From Saprospiraceae bacterium (lineage in GTDB: Bacteria; Bacteroidota; Bacteroidia; Chitinophagales; Saprospiraceae), in NCBI GenBank assembly GCA_026982695.1, contig JALSGS010000030.1:1-64000 (forward strand): a stretch of DNA of 64,000 nucleotides, read 5' to 3'. Of the stretch, positions 37,297 through 45,585 are shown in pieces. Below the pieces are notes generated by a model. The model searched no databases. It was not told where the DNA came from and saw only the letters and a program-made list of their open reading frames with translations. Position 1 is the first letter of the stretch, and every line of letters starts with the position of its first letter. The translations under genes and the position numbers were made by a program.

Positions 37297-37731
37297 ATGG
37301 CTCCATACACCTTCACACAACAAGCCACAACAAGCATCATCGCTATGGATCGCCGACGAGATAAAGCATGTGGTGTGAGTCGATGGGAACGGCTCAAACA
37401 GCAGATCGACCACCTTTCGCCTGCAGCTTTTGCGCAGATGATGCGCCGATCTGATGTTGTCTTGCTCGATGTACGCCGTCCTGATGAATTTGCTTCGGGT
37501 CATTTGCCCCATGCACGCAATCTGGACTATTTGGGTGAACCCTTTATTGATGAGTTAGAGCAGCTCGATCGAACTGCTACCTATTTGGTTTATTGCAACA
37601 GTGGTCGCCGCAGTTTGCGCACTTGCGTATTAATGTGCAATAGTGGTTTTCAAAAAGTATACAACTTGGATGGAGGCTTGCGCCGCTGGTTGGCTGCTTC
37701 AGACATACCTAAGCCCGAGTTGGTAGGCTAG
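37297..37731 (+). CDS. Single-domain rhodanese
   Basis: 144 residues (or 128 from Met17 at 37345). LLDVRRPDEFASGHLPHARNL and the active loop YCNSGRRSLRTC define a rhodanese with catalytic Cys near residue 100, followed by LDGGLRRW. It moves sulfane sulfur as a cysteine persulfide in the cytoplasm. It starts 15 bp after the SulP gene and closes the sulfur group, where it may hand persulfide sulfur to the dioxygenase. No signal peptide. Confidence 0.9.
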   Translation: MAPYTFTQQATTSIIAMDRRRDKACGVSRWERLKQQIDHLSPAAFAQMMRRSDVVLLDVRRPDEFASGHLPHARNLDYLGEPFIDELEQLDRTATYLVYCNSGRRSLRTCVLMCNSGFQKVYNLDGGLRRWLAASDIPKPELVG

Positions 37732-37789
37732 TTTTTGATACTGGATCTGGAATAATATAGATAAAAAAGTGGCGTATAACGCAATCAAA

Positions 37790-37819
37790 AGCGAGCTGCC
37801 CATTTTTAGGCAGCCCGCT
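37790..37819 (-). terminator. Weak terminator of the lipoprotein gene
   Basis: AGCGGGCTGCC pairs with GGCAGCTCGCT (one mismatch) around a TAAAAATG loop on the minus strand; followed only by TTTTGATT. Confidence 0.45.
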
Positions 37820-37853
37820 ACGGACTTGCTGGTGAGTGCGGCTTGAACCTCAT

Positions 37854-38672
37854 TTAGTTGAACCACCAATGCAGGTTGATTTCTTTTGTTTCGCCATTGG
37901 GTAGGGTGAGGGTGGCTTGTCGGTCACAGGTGCCGTCACCAAAGTCGATGCTAAAGGTTTCGTCGCCTTTGGTCACTTGCTTGACACCGGATACGATCCA
38001 GAGGCAGACGCGCTTTTTGATGAGCGGTTCGATAATTTCGCTCGAGAAGGCTACACCGTTTCGGTTGACCCCACTGGCACTACCTGTTATGGAAAACACG
38101 TCGTCCATCCAAAAGTCGGTATCGAAGCCTTCGGTCCATGTACGCGTCCAGCTGGCATCGAGCGAGCTGCTGGTGCCATCGGGGTAAGTGATCACTAGGC
38201 CGGATACCTCGCGTGTGAATGAAGATTGCCCTTCGTCGTTTACTCCGTTGTTGGTCAGGGTTTTGCTACCATCGATTTGTGCGCCATTGATGGAGAAGTT
38301 CTGAAAGGTAATGGTGCGTTGTGCACCTGCTTCATACATGGGTGCTGTTTGTGTGACGATGATCTGTCCGGCGCGTACTTTGCCAAATGGGCCTTCGCAG
38401 CTGTCGCCAAAGTCGATGGTTATTGTTTTGGGAAAGGATCCATCTTCGGGATCTACGGTTACCGTGGGGCAGTCATCGTCGCCACCTGAGCGAAAATCTA
38501 CGTTGTAATCTACTTGGGTTTCAATGTCGGCGATGACGTCTTCCATTGTAGCGTCATCTTGGGCGGTCATGGTGATCGACTCTGTGTCGGCCAATTGGTT
38601 GGATTGTTTGTCGCAGGCAGTGAAGGCTACTATGCCCAACAATGCACTCAGCACGCCAACATACTTCTTCAT
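37854..38672 (-). CDS. Hypothetical lipoprotein
   Basis: 272 residues, not recognised. The N-terminus MKKYVGVLSALLGIVAFTAC ends in a lipobox with Cys20, so the mature protein is lipid-anchored, probably at the outer membrane. The rest is beta-rich with TITIDFGDSCEGPFGKVRAGQI and SIDFGDGTCDRQATLTLPNG, two similar strands each holding a Cys, suggesting an internal repeat. It ends in HWWFN. It is followed by a 140-bp gap from the next minus-strand gene and is probably a single-gene unit. Function unknown. Confidence 0.8.
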   Translation of the reverse strand: MKKYVGVLSALLGIVAFTACDKQSNQLADTESITMTAQDDATMEDVIADIETQVDYNVDFRSGGDDDCPTVTVDPEDGSFPKTITIDFGDSCEGPFGKVRAGQIIVTQTAPMYEAGAQRTITFQNFSINGAQIDGSKTLTNNGVNDEGQSSFTREVSGLVITYPDGTSSSLDASWTRTWTEGFDTDFWMDDVFSITGSASGVNRNGVAFSSEIIEPLIKKRVCLWIVSGVKQVTKGDETFSIDFGDGTCDRQATLTLPNGETKEINLHWWFN

Positions 38673-38814
38673 AAGTTCAAAATTTTTTGGGATTAATTAA
38701 AAAAAGGAAAAATATCTTAATCTTACCGTCCTTGCTGTAAGCACGCTTTATAGATGTACTTGGGAGGTGAAAGGTTTAGCCCATTTGCAAGTCTGACCCA
38801 GATTTGACATTATC

Positions 38815-39915
38815 CTACGACTGGCCTGAAATCCTCCATTGATCGAATACAATACTTTGCTTGAATTCTTTTTGCAGTAGCAGGCGTAGGTTGGTCAACA
38901 CGATTTCGCCCATGGTTTGGCATCGCAAGAAAGCAGCATTTTGATGGTGATCGGCTAATTCGTGTTTAAGCTGCCATACTTTGTCGGGTTGGCTTAGCTC
39001 TTCGGTGACCATCACATCGAATAGCTCTTTCACCTGTGTCACTGAGGCCTTAATACGGGCTGCGATGAGGCTGCGTTCTTCGAGTTGGTATTGTCGTACA
39101 GTTTCGTGCGACATGTGTTGGATGCCCAAAAAGATGATGGGGTTGTTTTCTTTGAAATATTGAGGTAGGTAGAAATTTTTCCTTCCCTCATAGCTTTGTT
39201 GGTCGAAGTCAATGGCGCGCATACGGTACTGGTATCCTTCGATGTCGGGCGTGATGTCGATGACGTAGTTGTAGGAGCGCATGTCGCCCAGCAAGCGCAC
39301 AAAACAACGCTCATTGAATTTGACAAATTCTTTGGCGATGCGGATCTGGTTGAAAGTGGAGGTGTCCAGTTCGGTGTTCATGAAGTCGTCGCCAGGGATG
39401 CCGGCAATGTGCTCTTCGATGAGGGTATCGTCGTGTACCAGATACATTACGCGATTGGGCGAGAGTAGATCTTCTAGCTCGAGCCCGTACACGCGCGATG
39501 CATCGGCTTTTTTGATGTAGAAGTGGTCGTAGTTGTCGTTGAGGCGGTTGATGATGCGCACGCGAAAGGGTTTACTGTTCCCGAAGGTGCAGTAATCGAC
39601 GCGAGCTACTTGGAGGTGCTCCATGACACCAGTGTCGCCATCGGTTTTAAGTAGTGCATAAATTTCGGTAAGGGCATGGTGTAGCTCGGCTTGTTCGTTA
39701 GGGGAGTAGTACACCGTTTCCCAAAGGGTGTCGTTGCCATTTTGGTCGAGCAATACGAGCGAAGTGTCGTAGTGTAGCAAGTCGTCGTAGGTAAGTGGCA
39801 GCTTGCGATAGCGGTTGTGGCGCTTGAGGTATTGTTTGAAAGGGTCAGAGATGGGAAACATGACCTTCTTGCGCGAAGGCACGTTGCGTTTCATGATTTT
39901 GCGCTGCTGCTTCAT
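38815..39915 (-). CDS. Conserved-looking hypothetical protein, possibly kinase-like
   Basis: 366 residues, basic N-terminus (Met8 at 39894 is an alternative start), no signal peptide or membrane helix. I do not recognise the family. Several stretches recall a protein-kinase-like fold: LIEEHIAGIPGDDF resembles a hinge, LLGDMRSYNYVIDI a catalytic-loop D-xxxx-N, and MRAIDFDQQ a DFG-like metal site. This is a weak, motif-only reading. The second half is helical and charged. It stands alone between a lipoprotein and a CPBP protease. Confidence 0.65.
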   Translation of the reverse strand: MKQQRKIMKRNVPSRKKVMFPISDPFKQYLKRHNRYRKLPLTYDDLLHYDTSLVLLDQNGNDTLWETVYYSPNEQAELHHALTEIYALLKTDGDTGVMEHLQVARVDYCTFGNSKPFRVRIINRLNDNYDHFYIKKADASRVYGLELEDLLSPNRVMYLVHDDTLIEEHIAGIPGDDFMNTELDTSTFNQIRIAKEFVKFNERCFVRLLGDMRSYNYVIDITPDIEGYQYRMRAIDFDQQSYEGRKNFYLPQYFKENNPIIFLGIQHMSHETVRQYQLEERSLIAARIKASVTQVKELFDVMVTEELSQPDKVWQLKHELADHHQNAAFLRCQTMGEIVLTNLRLLLQKEFKQSIVFDQWRISGQS

Positions 39916-40158
39916 AGTGGCATTGTCGATATGTAAGGCAATTCAATTAAGTAGGTAATGCAAAAATACCATGCTTCACTCCATCAATATGCTTTTGCCG
40001 TAATGGGGAAACAGCGACAATTTTCTTTACACGCGCGGTATTGCGCCGTCAAGCTCATTGAGGGATGATAGGTAGTTGGTTGCAATGGATTGTGAGGTAC
40101 TGACGGACCACCCTTGGTGTGATGCAAAGGACTAATAAAAAGCAACGCGGCTATCGAG

Positions 40159-40938
40159 TTAGGGCACTTTCGCTTCTGAGCTGTTTATCAGCAGGTTGTT
40201 TTTATTGATGTAGCGCCCTCTGTCGTGGTGGTAAAAAAAGGTGAGAATAATGGAGATGGCTATGGTAAGTGTTCTGAGTAGGTTTGCGTAGAGATCGCCT
40301 AAAGCATTGTGGCTCGTATCGAAAAAAGCCCACGAAAAGTTCATCAGGCTGTGGAGGAAAATGGGTACCCAAAGGTTGGCATCCCATTCGATGTAAAGCC
40401 ACGAAAACCAAAGGGCGCCCAGGGCGGTAATGAGGAATATACCCACTGTTTCAGCTGTCGTAGCCCCTTGGTACAGGTGGCCCAGCCCGAAAAAGAAGCT
40501 ACCCATCAGGGCGGCGGGAAGGAAGCCCCATTTGAGCTTTCGAAAAAGCAGGCCAAAGAGAAAGCCTCTGAACAAATATTCTTCGAAAAAGCCGGCAATG
40601 AACGTTTGGTGCAATAAAGCCGTCCAGTCAATGGGTGTAGCGATCTGCCCAGCACTCGCGCCACCGAGCCACATGGGAGCGGTACAGATCAATGCGACTA
40701 CCAGCCCCGTCTTGGGACTTCGGTTTAGGCCTAAGCAATCAGGTGTTTTTCTGAGGCTCCAGCAGGTGGCGAGTAGGAGTATAGGAGGTAGGGCCCACCA
40801 TAGGTAGAAGTAGCCTATGCGCAAATATGGCGATGAGAGAGAGCAGCTCCAAAACGCGTCGAGCAGAGATTTCCCGTAAAACGAGATGATAAAAGTGAGT
40901 AGCACGGCAATGGTTTGGATGATGTGTGTGCATTTCAT
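40159..40938 (-). CDS. CPBP-family intramembrane metalloprotease
   Basis: 259 residues from the ATG at 40938; a longer frame to 41043 adds a basic stretch without a helix. About seven membrane segments. The three CPBP (Abi/Rce1-type) motifs are clear: FFEEYLFRGFLFG (EExxxR), FFFGLGHLYQG (FxxxH) and FLHSLMNFSW (HxxxN). Members cleave prenylated or peptide substrates within the membrane, or confer bacteriocin self-immunity. Target unknown, no bacteriocin genes nearby. Confidence 0.86.
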   Translation of the reverse strand: MKCTHIIQTIAVLLTFIISFYGKSLLDAFWSCSLSSPYLRIGYFYLWWALPPILLLATCWSLRKTPDCLGLNRSPKTGLVVALICTAPMWLGGASAGQIATPIDWTALLHQTFIAGFFEEYLFRGFLFGLLFRKLKWGFLPAALMGSFFFGLGHLYQGATTAETVGIFLITALGALWFSWLYIEWDANLWVPIFLHSLMNFSWAFFDTSHNALGDLYANLLRTLTIAISIILTFFYHHDRGRYINKNNLLINSSEAKVP

Positions 40939-41109
40939 TATTTGGCCCAAGTTGTGGTAATGTAGACGGATCAGGATGCGCTTCTGAAGGTATAGACGCC
41001 TATGAGGCGGATTGAAGATCCCACATTTGCTCGGCGGGTGCAAGTGTATGAGGTGGCACTGCCCGACATTGGGTTATCTTTATGGCCGATTTAGCTAAAA
41101 TGGACTGTT

Positions 41110-41691
41110 ATGCTTGGACTCAAACTGCCCACAGACCCCCGTTGGGTAAACCTTGCAGAGAAATCGCTCGAGGAAATACTGACAGATCACGCCTATTGTG
41201 AGCAAAAAGCAGCTACTTCCTGTATCTCACTCATTCAGGCTTATCCCGACAAAGAAGAGCTCGTGCGGCGCTTGGCCCCTGTAGTCACCGAAGAATGGGG
41301 CCACTTCAGAATGGTGTTGGCCGAGCTCGATAAGCGCGGTTTGAAGTTAGGGCGACAGCGCAAAGACGTGTATGTGAATGCCTTGCTCGACTTCCAGAAA
41401 AAGGGTGGTAGCCGCGAGGAGCGCTTGTTGGAGAAACTGCTGACGTGTGCCCTGATCGAGGCACGCTCGTGTGAGCGTTTTCGGCTCTTATCGCTTCACA
41501 TTTCTGATGAGTCGCTGCGCGAGTGGTATCACAAATTTATGGTTTCTGAGGCAGGGCATTACCGCTTGTTTATTGATCTGGCGAAAATGTATTGTGGTGA
41601 AGCGGCTACGCGCAAGCGCTGGCAAGAGTATTTGGCCTATGAGGCTGAGGTAATGCGTCAGCTCGAGCTACGAGGTGACCGCATGCATTGA
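41110..41691 (+). CDS. miaE: tRNA-(ms2io6A)-hydroxylase MiaE
   Basis: 193 residues, ferritin-like diiron enzyme that hydroxylates the isopentenyl group of ms2i6A37 in tRNA using oxygen. The metal ligands appear as two E..ExxH-like sets: EEILTDHAYCEQKAA with EEWGHFRM, and IEARSCERF with SEAGHYRLF. Length agrees with the family. It is followed 36 bp later by a FkbM methyltransferase on the same strand. Confidence 0.92.
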   Translation: MLGLKLPTDPRWVNLAEKSLEEILTDHAYCEQKAATSCISLIQAYPDKEELVRRLAPVVTEEWGHFRMVLAELDKRGLKLGRQRKDVYVNALLDFQKKGGSREERLLEKLLTCALIEARSCERFRLLSLHISDESLREWYHKFMVSEAGHYRLFIDLAKMYCGEAATRKRWQEYLAYEAEVMRQLELRGDRMH

Positions 41692-41727
41692 TCGCCTTTT
41701 TGCCTGTGAGGCTGGAGTTGAGTTTTT

Positions 41728-42687
41728 ATGAGGACAGACTTAGCAGTAGATGAGCAGCGTAGCCACCTGTTAGCTCAGCTTGCTGAGGTGGAGCGCCTGG
41801 CTCGTGCCAGCAGGTGGCGGCGTTTGTGGGCGGCTCCTAAGCGCTATGTGTGCGGTATGTGGTGGCGTTGGGTGGGATATAGGCTGATGCATCGGGGCCA
41901 GCTAGTCGATACGCGTACGTTTTTCGGTGCTCCTATGCTCGTGATGCTTCCAGCAGGCATGGACTTGTTCTTGTTAGGGGCTAAGACGCATGACTCTGAA
42001 ATTCGACTGGCACGCTTGTTAGTAAATCATTTGCCGAAAGGCACTACAGTATTGGACGTAGGTGCGCACTATGGTTATTTTTCCTTGTTGTCGGCGCACT
42101 TAGTGGGGCAGCAAGGGCAGGTGCATGCTTTTGAGGCCAGCCCCAGTACTTTTGAGTTATTGCAAGCCAACAAGGGTAAAGGGGTATGGCCTCAACTGCA
42201 CGTACATCACTTGGCCTGTGCTGACAGGCGAGCAAAGGTGGCTTTTTACGAGTTTCCCGTCGCTTTTTCTGAGTACAACACTTTGCGCCCCGAACAATAT
42301 GCACGTGCCGAATGGCGGGGACCTATTAGACCGCAACGCGTAGTAGTGCCTGCTATCGCATTAGACGAGTGGGCTGCTGCATGCGGATGTGTCCCCCAGT
42401 GGGTCAAAATCGATGTAGAAGGAGCTGAGCTACAAGTGATACAGGGCATGCGTCGGTTGTTGGAGGAAGCTGAACCGATAATTGTGATGGAGTTTCAATC
42501 AGAGATGACGCAAAACGGCGTGCATCGGCAAGCTACCGCATTGCTGTGCGCACAAGGGTATTGCCCCTATCTCATCGATGAGCATGGCCGTTGTGTGCCC
42601 ATAGGGGGCGATGTGGCGCAAGCTGTACAGCATAGCGGACTGGTGTCGGAGAATGTCGTCTTTTTGCCTTCGGGCAAATCGCTGTAG
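41728..42687 (+). CDS. FkbM-family SAM-dependent methyltransferase
   Basis: 319 residues. After an Arg-rich N-terminal 60 residues, the SAM-binding core reads TTVLDVGAHYGYFSLLSAHLVGQQGQVHAFEASP (motif I and the acidic ribose-binding strand) and the family mark VKIDVEGAELQVIQGM lies near residue 230. FkbM enzymes methylate hydroxyl groups of glycans or natural products. The context gives no specific substrate, though a surface polysaccharide is likely. It converges with the DUF4249-like gene, 9 bp away. Confidence 0.87.
   Translation: MRTDLAVDEQRSHLLAQLAEVERLARASRWRRLWAAPKRYVCGMWWRWVGYRLMHRGQLVDTRTFFGAPMLVMLPAGMDLFLLGAKTHDSEIRLARLLVNHLPKGTTVLDVGAHYGYFSLLSAHLVGQQGQVHAFEASPSTFELLQANKGKGVWPQLHVHHLACADRRAKVAFYEFPVAFSEYNTLRPEQYARAEWRGPIRPQRVVVPAIALDEWAAACGCVPQWVKIDVEGAELQVIQGMRRLLEEAEPIIVMEFQSEMTQNGVHRQATALLCAQGYCPYLIDEHGRCVPIGGDVAQAVQHSGLVSENVVFLPSGKSL
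42030..42042 (+). repeat. Iterated motif TTTGCCGAAAGGC, copy 6
   Basis: Perfect copy preceded by A, in the FkbM gene just before SAM motif I, encoding Leu-Pro-Lys-Gly. Confidence 0.85.
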
Positions 42688-42696
42688 TACTTTTAC

Positions 42697-43713
42697 TTAT
42701 TGAAAGTTGAGGTGGTGCGTATAGATACCCTGTGCGAGCGAGTCGCGCGACTGGGGCGTGAGGACCAGGCCGTTTTTGCGTAGCACAATACGCGAAGAGA
42801 ATATGCCGACTCCTTCCGATAGGTTAGTGTATGTAGGGAGCTCCTGAGCACCTGTAATGCCTACATTGGCTTGTGATATGTCGAGCAGCTCCTTGAACTC
42901 AGTACCAGCACCTACTACTTCCAAATCGATGCTTTTGAAGTTGCGTATTACGGCCGACTTTTCTGGGATGTTGTTGGCCATAAACTGATAGAATTCTAAG
43001 CCTGGAAATTCGACTAGTACCGAAGCGACGGGTTGGCCGCCACTTACTTCGCGCTCGATGCCTTTGCGCACCTTCCACGTCAAGGTTTTGTCCAGAATCT
43101 GGCCTGGGTTATCTGGATTTGTTTCCGCATAATGGATGTACATGATCAGGTCGAAGACCCAGGCATTGGGTCCGGGTATCCAAGCCACGCGTGTGTCGGA
43201 CGTATATCGAAACGATAGCTTGTCACCAGGTAGGCCAGTGGCAAAATGCATGTCTTCCAGTATGTAGGTAGTAGCCGTAACTGGGGCGTCGTCGGCTTCA
43301 TGACGCATCACGATCAATTGAAGCAGTTCGCCACCTTGTAGGTCGATGAGATCAGCTCGAATTTTGTAGAGATAGTTGGGAACTTGGGCAAAGATACCTG
43401 TCTGTCGTACGTACCCTTCCTGGTTGCCGTCAACCATTTCGAGCGTATAGGTTTCGCCAGTAGTTACTTTTACCAGCTGTACTTCTGCCTGATCGTAATA
43501 GAGTGAATCGGCAATTTGCGCAAGGGTAAAGGCATCGGTTTGGGGGTCGAGGAAGGCTTTTTCCACGCGGATGTAGTGGGCTGTATCTTGTTGGTTGATC
43601 AGTCCGTATACGACGGGAATATCTTTCCAAGGGGCAGCAAGCTCCAGATCGTTATTACAGCTGGCAAATAGTGCTACCAGCACTACAAGTAGGTAGGTCC
43701 GATTACTTTCCAT
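42697..43713 (-). CDS. DUF4249-like outer-membrane lipoprotein
   Basis: 338 residues. The signal sequence YLLVVLVALFASC is a lipobox with Cys19. The VVYGLINQQDTAHYIRVEKAFLD strand and beta-rich body resemble DUF4249 lipoproteins, which in Bacteroidota are usually paired with a TonB-dependent receptor; none is present in this window. Family assignment is from memory of the motif and therefore moderate. It may be a surface or periplasmic ligand-binding protein. Confidence 0.7.
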   Translation of the reverse strand: MESNRTYLLVVLVALFASCNNDLELAAPWKDIPVVYGLINQQDTAHYIRVEKAFLDPQTDAFTLAQIADSLYYDQAEVQLVKVTTGETYTLEMVDGNQEGYVRQTGIFAQVPNYLYKIRADLIDLQGGELLQLIVMRHEADDAPVTATTYILEDMHFATGLPGDKLSFRYTSDTRVAWIPGPNAWVFDLIMYIHYAETNPDNPGQILDKTLTWKVRKGIEREVSGGQPVASVLVEFPGLEFYQFMANNIPEKSAVIRNFKSIDLEVVGAGTEFKELLDISQANVGITGAQELPTYTNLSEGVGIFSSRIVLRKNGLVLTPQSRDSLAQGIYTHHLNFQ

Positions 43714-43792
43714 AGCTGCAAATGTAGCGTAGCCCTTAGTTTCTTCACCAGTAGAAAATGAAGCTTTGTCTGCCAGCTGGTAGTTTGGTTGT

Positions 43793-44644
43793 TCACAGGC
43801 CGAGGCGTTCTACTTCGAGGATGGCTTGTACGTGTGCCTCTGCAATTTTTTGGCGCACTTCATCTTTGATTAATTCTCGGGCTTGCTGTTTGTTGTTGTA
43901 GAAGCCATTTTCTGTGAGAATGGCTGGCATGTGTGTTTTTTTGAGTACGTAAAACTGGCGTTGGGGCTGCGACTTGATGTGGCGGTTTTTCCAGCCGGTA
44001 GCTCGTACTAAGTGACGCTGAAAGATGGCTGCCAGCTTTTTGCCCTTGGCGCTGTTGTGGTAGAACCACGTTTCAATGCCACTAATGGCAGGATCGCACC
44101 ATGCTTCGGGCGAGGCTGCAGGCGCTGCATTGGCATGTACGGAGACGAACAGCTTGGATAAATCGGTAACCAATTCGTTGGCGCGACGCACGCGTTCCTC
44201 AAGTGCGTTGCCGACTTGCTCCACTTCGGGCATTACTTCGAAGAAGGCGACGCCTTCCTCTTGGAGGCGCTGCGCGATGCGCTGTACCACGTCGCGGTTG
44301 AATTCATACTCGAACAGTCGCGTCTGGCCATCGTCGAAGAGGGGGGAGCGCTTGCCTTGCGACAATTTGCCGTGACCGTTGTCGAGGCACCACATATATC
44401 GAGGCTGTCGGATAGGTAGCGGTTGGGGAGGGCGCACTGCCTCGGGGCCAATATCAGGGCCTAATGGCGGGTGATCTACATCGCTGTCGATCACTTCTGC
44501 TTCATTGATTACAACTACGACGGTGTCGGCTGGCATTTCCTGAGCATCGCCAATAGGTGGTCCATTCGGAGTAGAGTAGGGCGTTTTTTTGCCGAGCAGG
44601 CGCGTGAAGAGTTGTTGGATCCAAAGGATGAGGCGCTTCCACAT
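43793..44644 (-). CDS. N-acetylmuramoyl-L-alanine amidase
   Basis: 283 residues from the ATG at 44644 (a TTG two codons earlier is unlikely). After a basic N-terminal stretch and a Pro-rich linker, residues about 85-280 form an Amidase_3 domain. The zinc ligands and catalytic Glu are in DNGHG, FEYEFNRD, SVHANA and TENGFYNN. It cleaves the amide between muramic acid and the stem peptide in cell-wall turnover. The N-terminal WKRLILWIQQLFTRLL segment is amphipathic and not a classical signal peptide, so export is uncertain. Confidence 0.88.
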   Translation of the reverse strand: MWKRLILWIQQLFTRLLGKKTPYSTPNGPPIGDAQEMPADTVVVVINEAEVIDSDVDHPPLGPDIGPEAVRPPQPLPIRQPRYMWCLDNGHGKLSQGKRSPLFDDGQTRLFEYEFNRDVVQRIAQRLQEEGVAFFEVMPEVEQVGNALEERVRRANELVTDLSKLFVSVHANAAPAASPEAWCDPAISGIETWFYHNSAKGKKLAAIFQRHLVRATGWKNRHIKSQPQRQFYVLKKTHMPAILTENGFYNNKQQARELIKDEVRQKIAEAHVQAILEVERLGL

Positions 44645-44680
44645 GAGCAATAGTGGTTTTCAAGGGTGAATGCTATTGGG

Positions 44681-45319
44681 CTATTTTCTGCCAAAGTCAG
44701 CTGGAATTTCTCCCCAACGCTCGGTATCCCATTTCAGTATGGGGTTGCGGTAGCTATGTGTGGCTAGCCACTTTTCGGCGCGTTCGATGAGTTGGTAGAG
44801 CATTTCAGTGTGGCTGTTGCGTGGCAGGGTGGTGCGCGCCTTACCTTTCTTGACCCAGCCCAGCGCAATGCGCGAGTCGGTATACACAGGTGTGTCGTGC
44901 CGTCCTTCCTTTTGGAGCATGGCCAAAGCATGGACGATGGCTAAGAATTCACCTATATTGTTGGTACCCAGGGGAAACTTCAGGTAAAAAAGTCGGGTGC
45001 CTGTGCGAGGGTCTACGCCTTGGTATTCCATTTCGCCGGGGTTACCCGAGCAGGCGGCATCTACGGCGATGCTGTCCCAGATGACTTCCTCGTGCCGGGT
45101 CGCTTGCTCAGCAGCTGCAGGTTGTGCCTTTTTTTTCCCTTTGAGATCGATGTGGTGGCTGAAGTGCCCGTGATAGGCGGCCTCGGCCTCTTGGCGGCTC
45201 GAGAAGGCTTTGTAGCGAGCACCTGGCCAGTTTTTGATCTGTGCTTGGGCGTCTTGCCACCGCTCATAGATGCCGGGCTCTTTGCCTTCCCAAACTACAT
45301 AGTACTTTTTCTTAGCCAT
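44681..45319 (-). CDS. rnhA: Ribonuclease H with viroplasmin-type N-terminal domain
   Basis: 212 residues from the ATG at 45319 (MAKKKYYVVWEGKEPGIYERW). Residues 1-48 are the caulimovirus viroplasmin/hybrid-binding domain, which grips RNA-DNA duplexes. Residues about 80-205 are the RNase H fold, with acidic residues in IAVDAACSGNPGEMEY, NNIGEFLAIVHAL, VYTDSRIALGWV and a final WDTERWGEIPADFG. It removes RNA from hybrids at replication primers and R-loops. Lies 36 bp upstream of the amidase gene on the same strand. Confidence 0.9.
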   Translation of the reverse strand: MAKKKYYVVWEGKEPGIYERWQDAQAQIKNWPGARYKAFSSRQEAEAAYHGHFSHHIDLKGKKKAQPAAAEQATRHEEVIWDSIAVDAACSGNPGEMEYQGVDPRTGTRLFYLKFPLGTNNIGEFLAIVHALAMLQKEGRHDTPVYTDSRIALGWVKKGKARTTLPRNSHTEMLYQLIERAEKWLATHSYRNPILKWDTERWGEIPADFGRK

Positions 45320-45390
45320 GCGTACAGGGGTTTCCTCGTCCAATATAGGTATTTGTCCAATGAATAACGAGATAAGCCTGAAGAGAGGTT

Positions 45391-45403
45391 GCCTTTCGGC
45401 AAA
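45391..45403 (-). repeat. Iterated motif TTTGCCGAAAGGC, copy 7 (intergenic)
   Basis: Perfect copy on the minus strand preceded by A in its own direction. It lies in the noncoding gap between the E2 gene and rnhA, so protein coding cannot explain it. Confidence 0.88.
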
Positions 45404-45499
45404 TGTGGCTTAGGTGTTGGTCAAAAATATGACGGGTGGCCACCAGATGATAGCTACCTGCAGTGCTTCGGCGCACCTTAAGTATAGCCGTCCTGGATT

Positions 45500-45569
45500 G
45501 GTTTAGAGAAACCCGGCCAAAAGTGAGTCCGGGATTGTACGGTTTGGGCGGCGAAAGCTGCCTAAACCG
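45500..45569. other. Structured intergenic RNA/DNA element
   Basis: Three hairpins in 70 bases: GGTTT-AGAG-AAACC (45500-45513), CCCGG..CCGGG (45512-45533) and a 13-pair stem CGGTTTGGGCGGC-GAAA-GCTGCCTAAACCG (45540-45569, two wobbles, GNRA loop). GGTTTAG (45500-45506) can instead pair with CTAAACC (45562-45568), so alternative folds exist. On the minus strand it lies between the E2 gene and rnhA. It lacks a T run in either direction. Confidence 0.5.
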
Positions 45570-45585
45570 CTTCGTTGTTTATACT

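Noticed and set aside
39961-39968. TATTTTTG (minus strand) as promoter of the kinase-like hypothetical gene
   Set aside because: The only TTG upstream is at 16 nt rather than 19-21; too weak to annotate.
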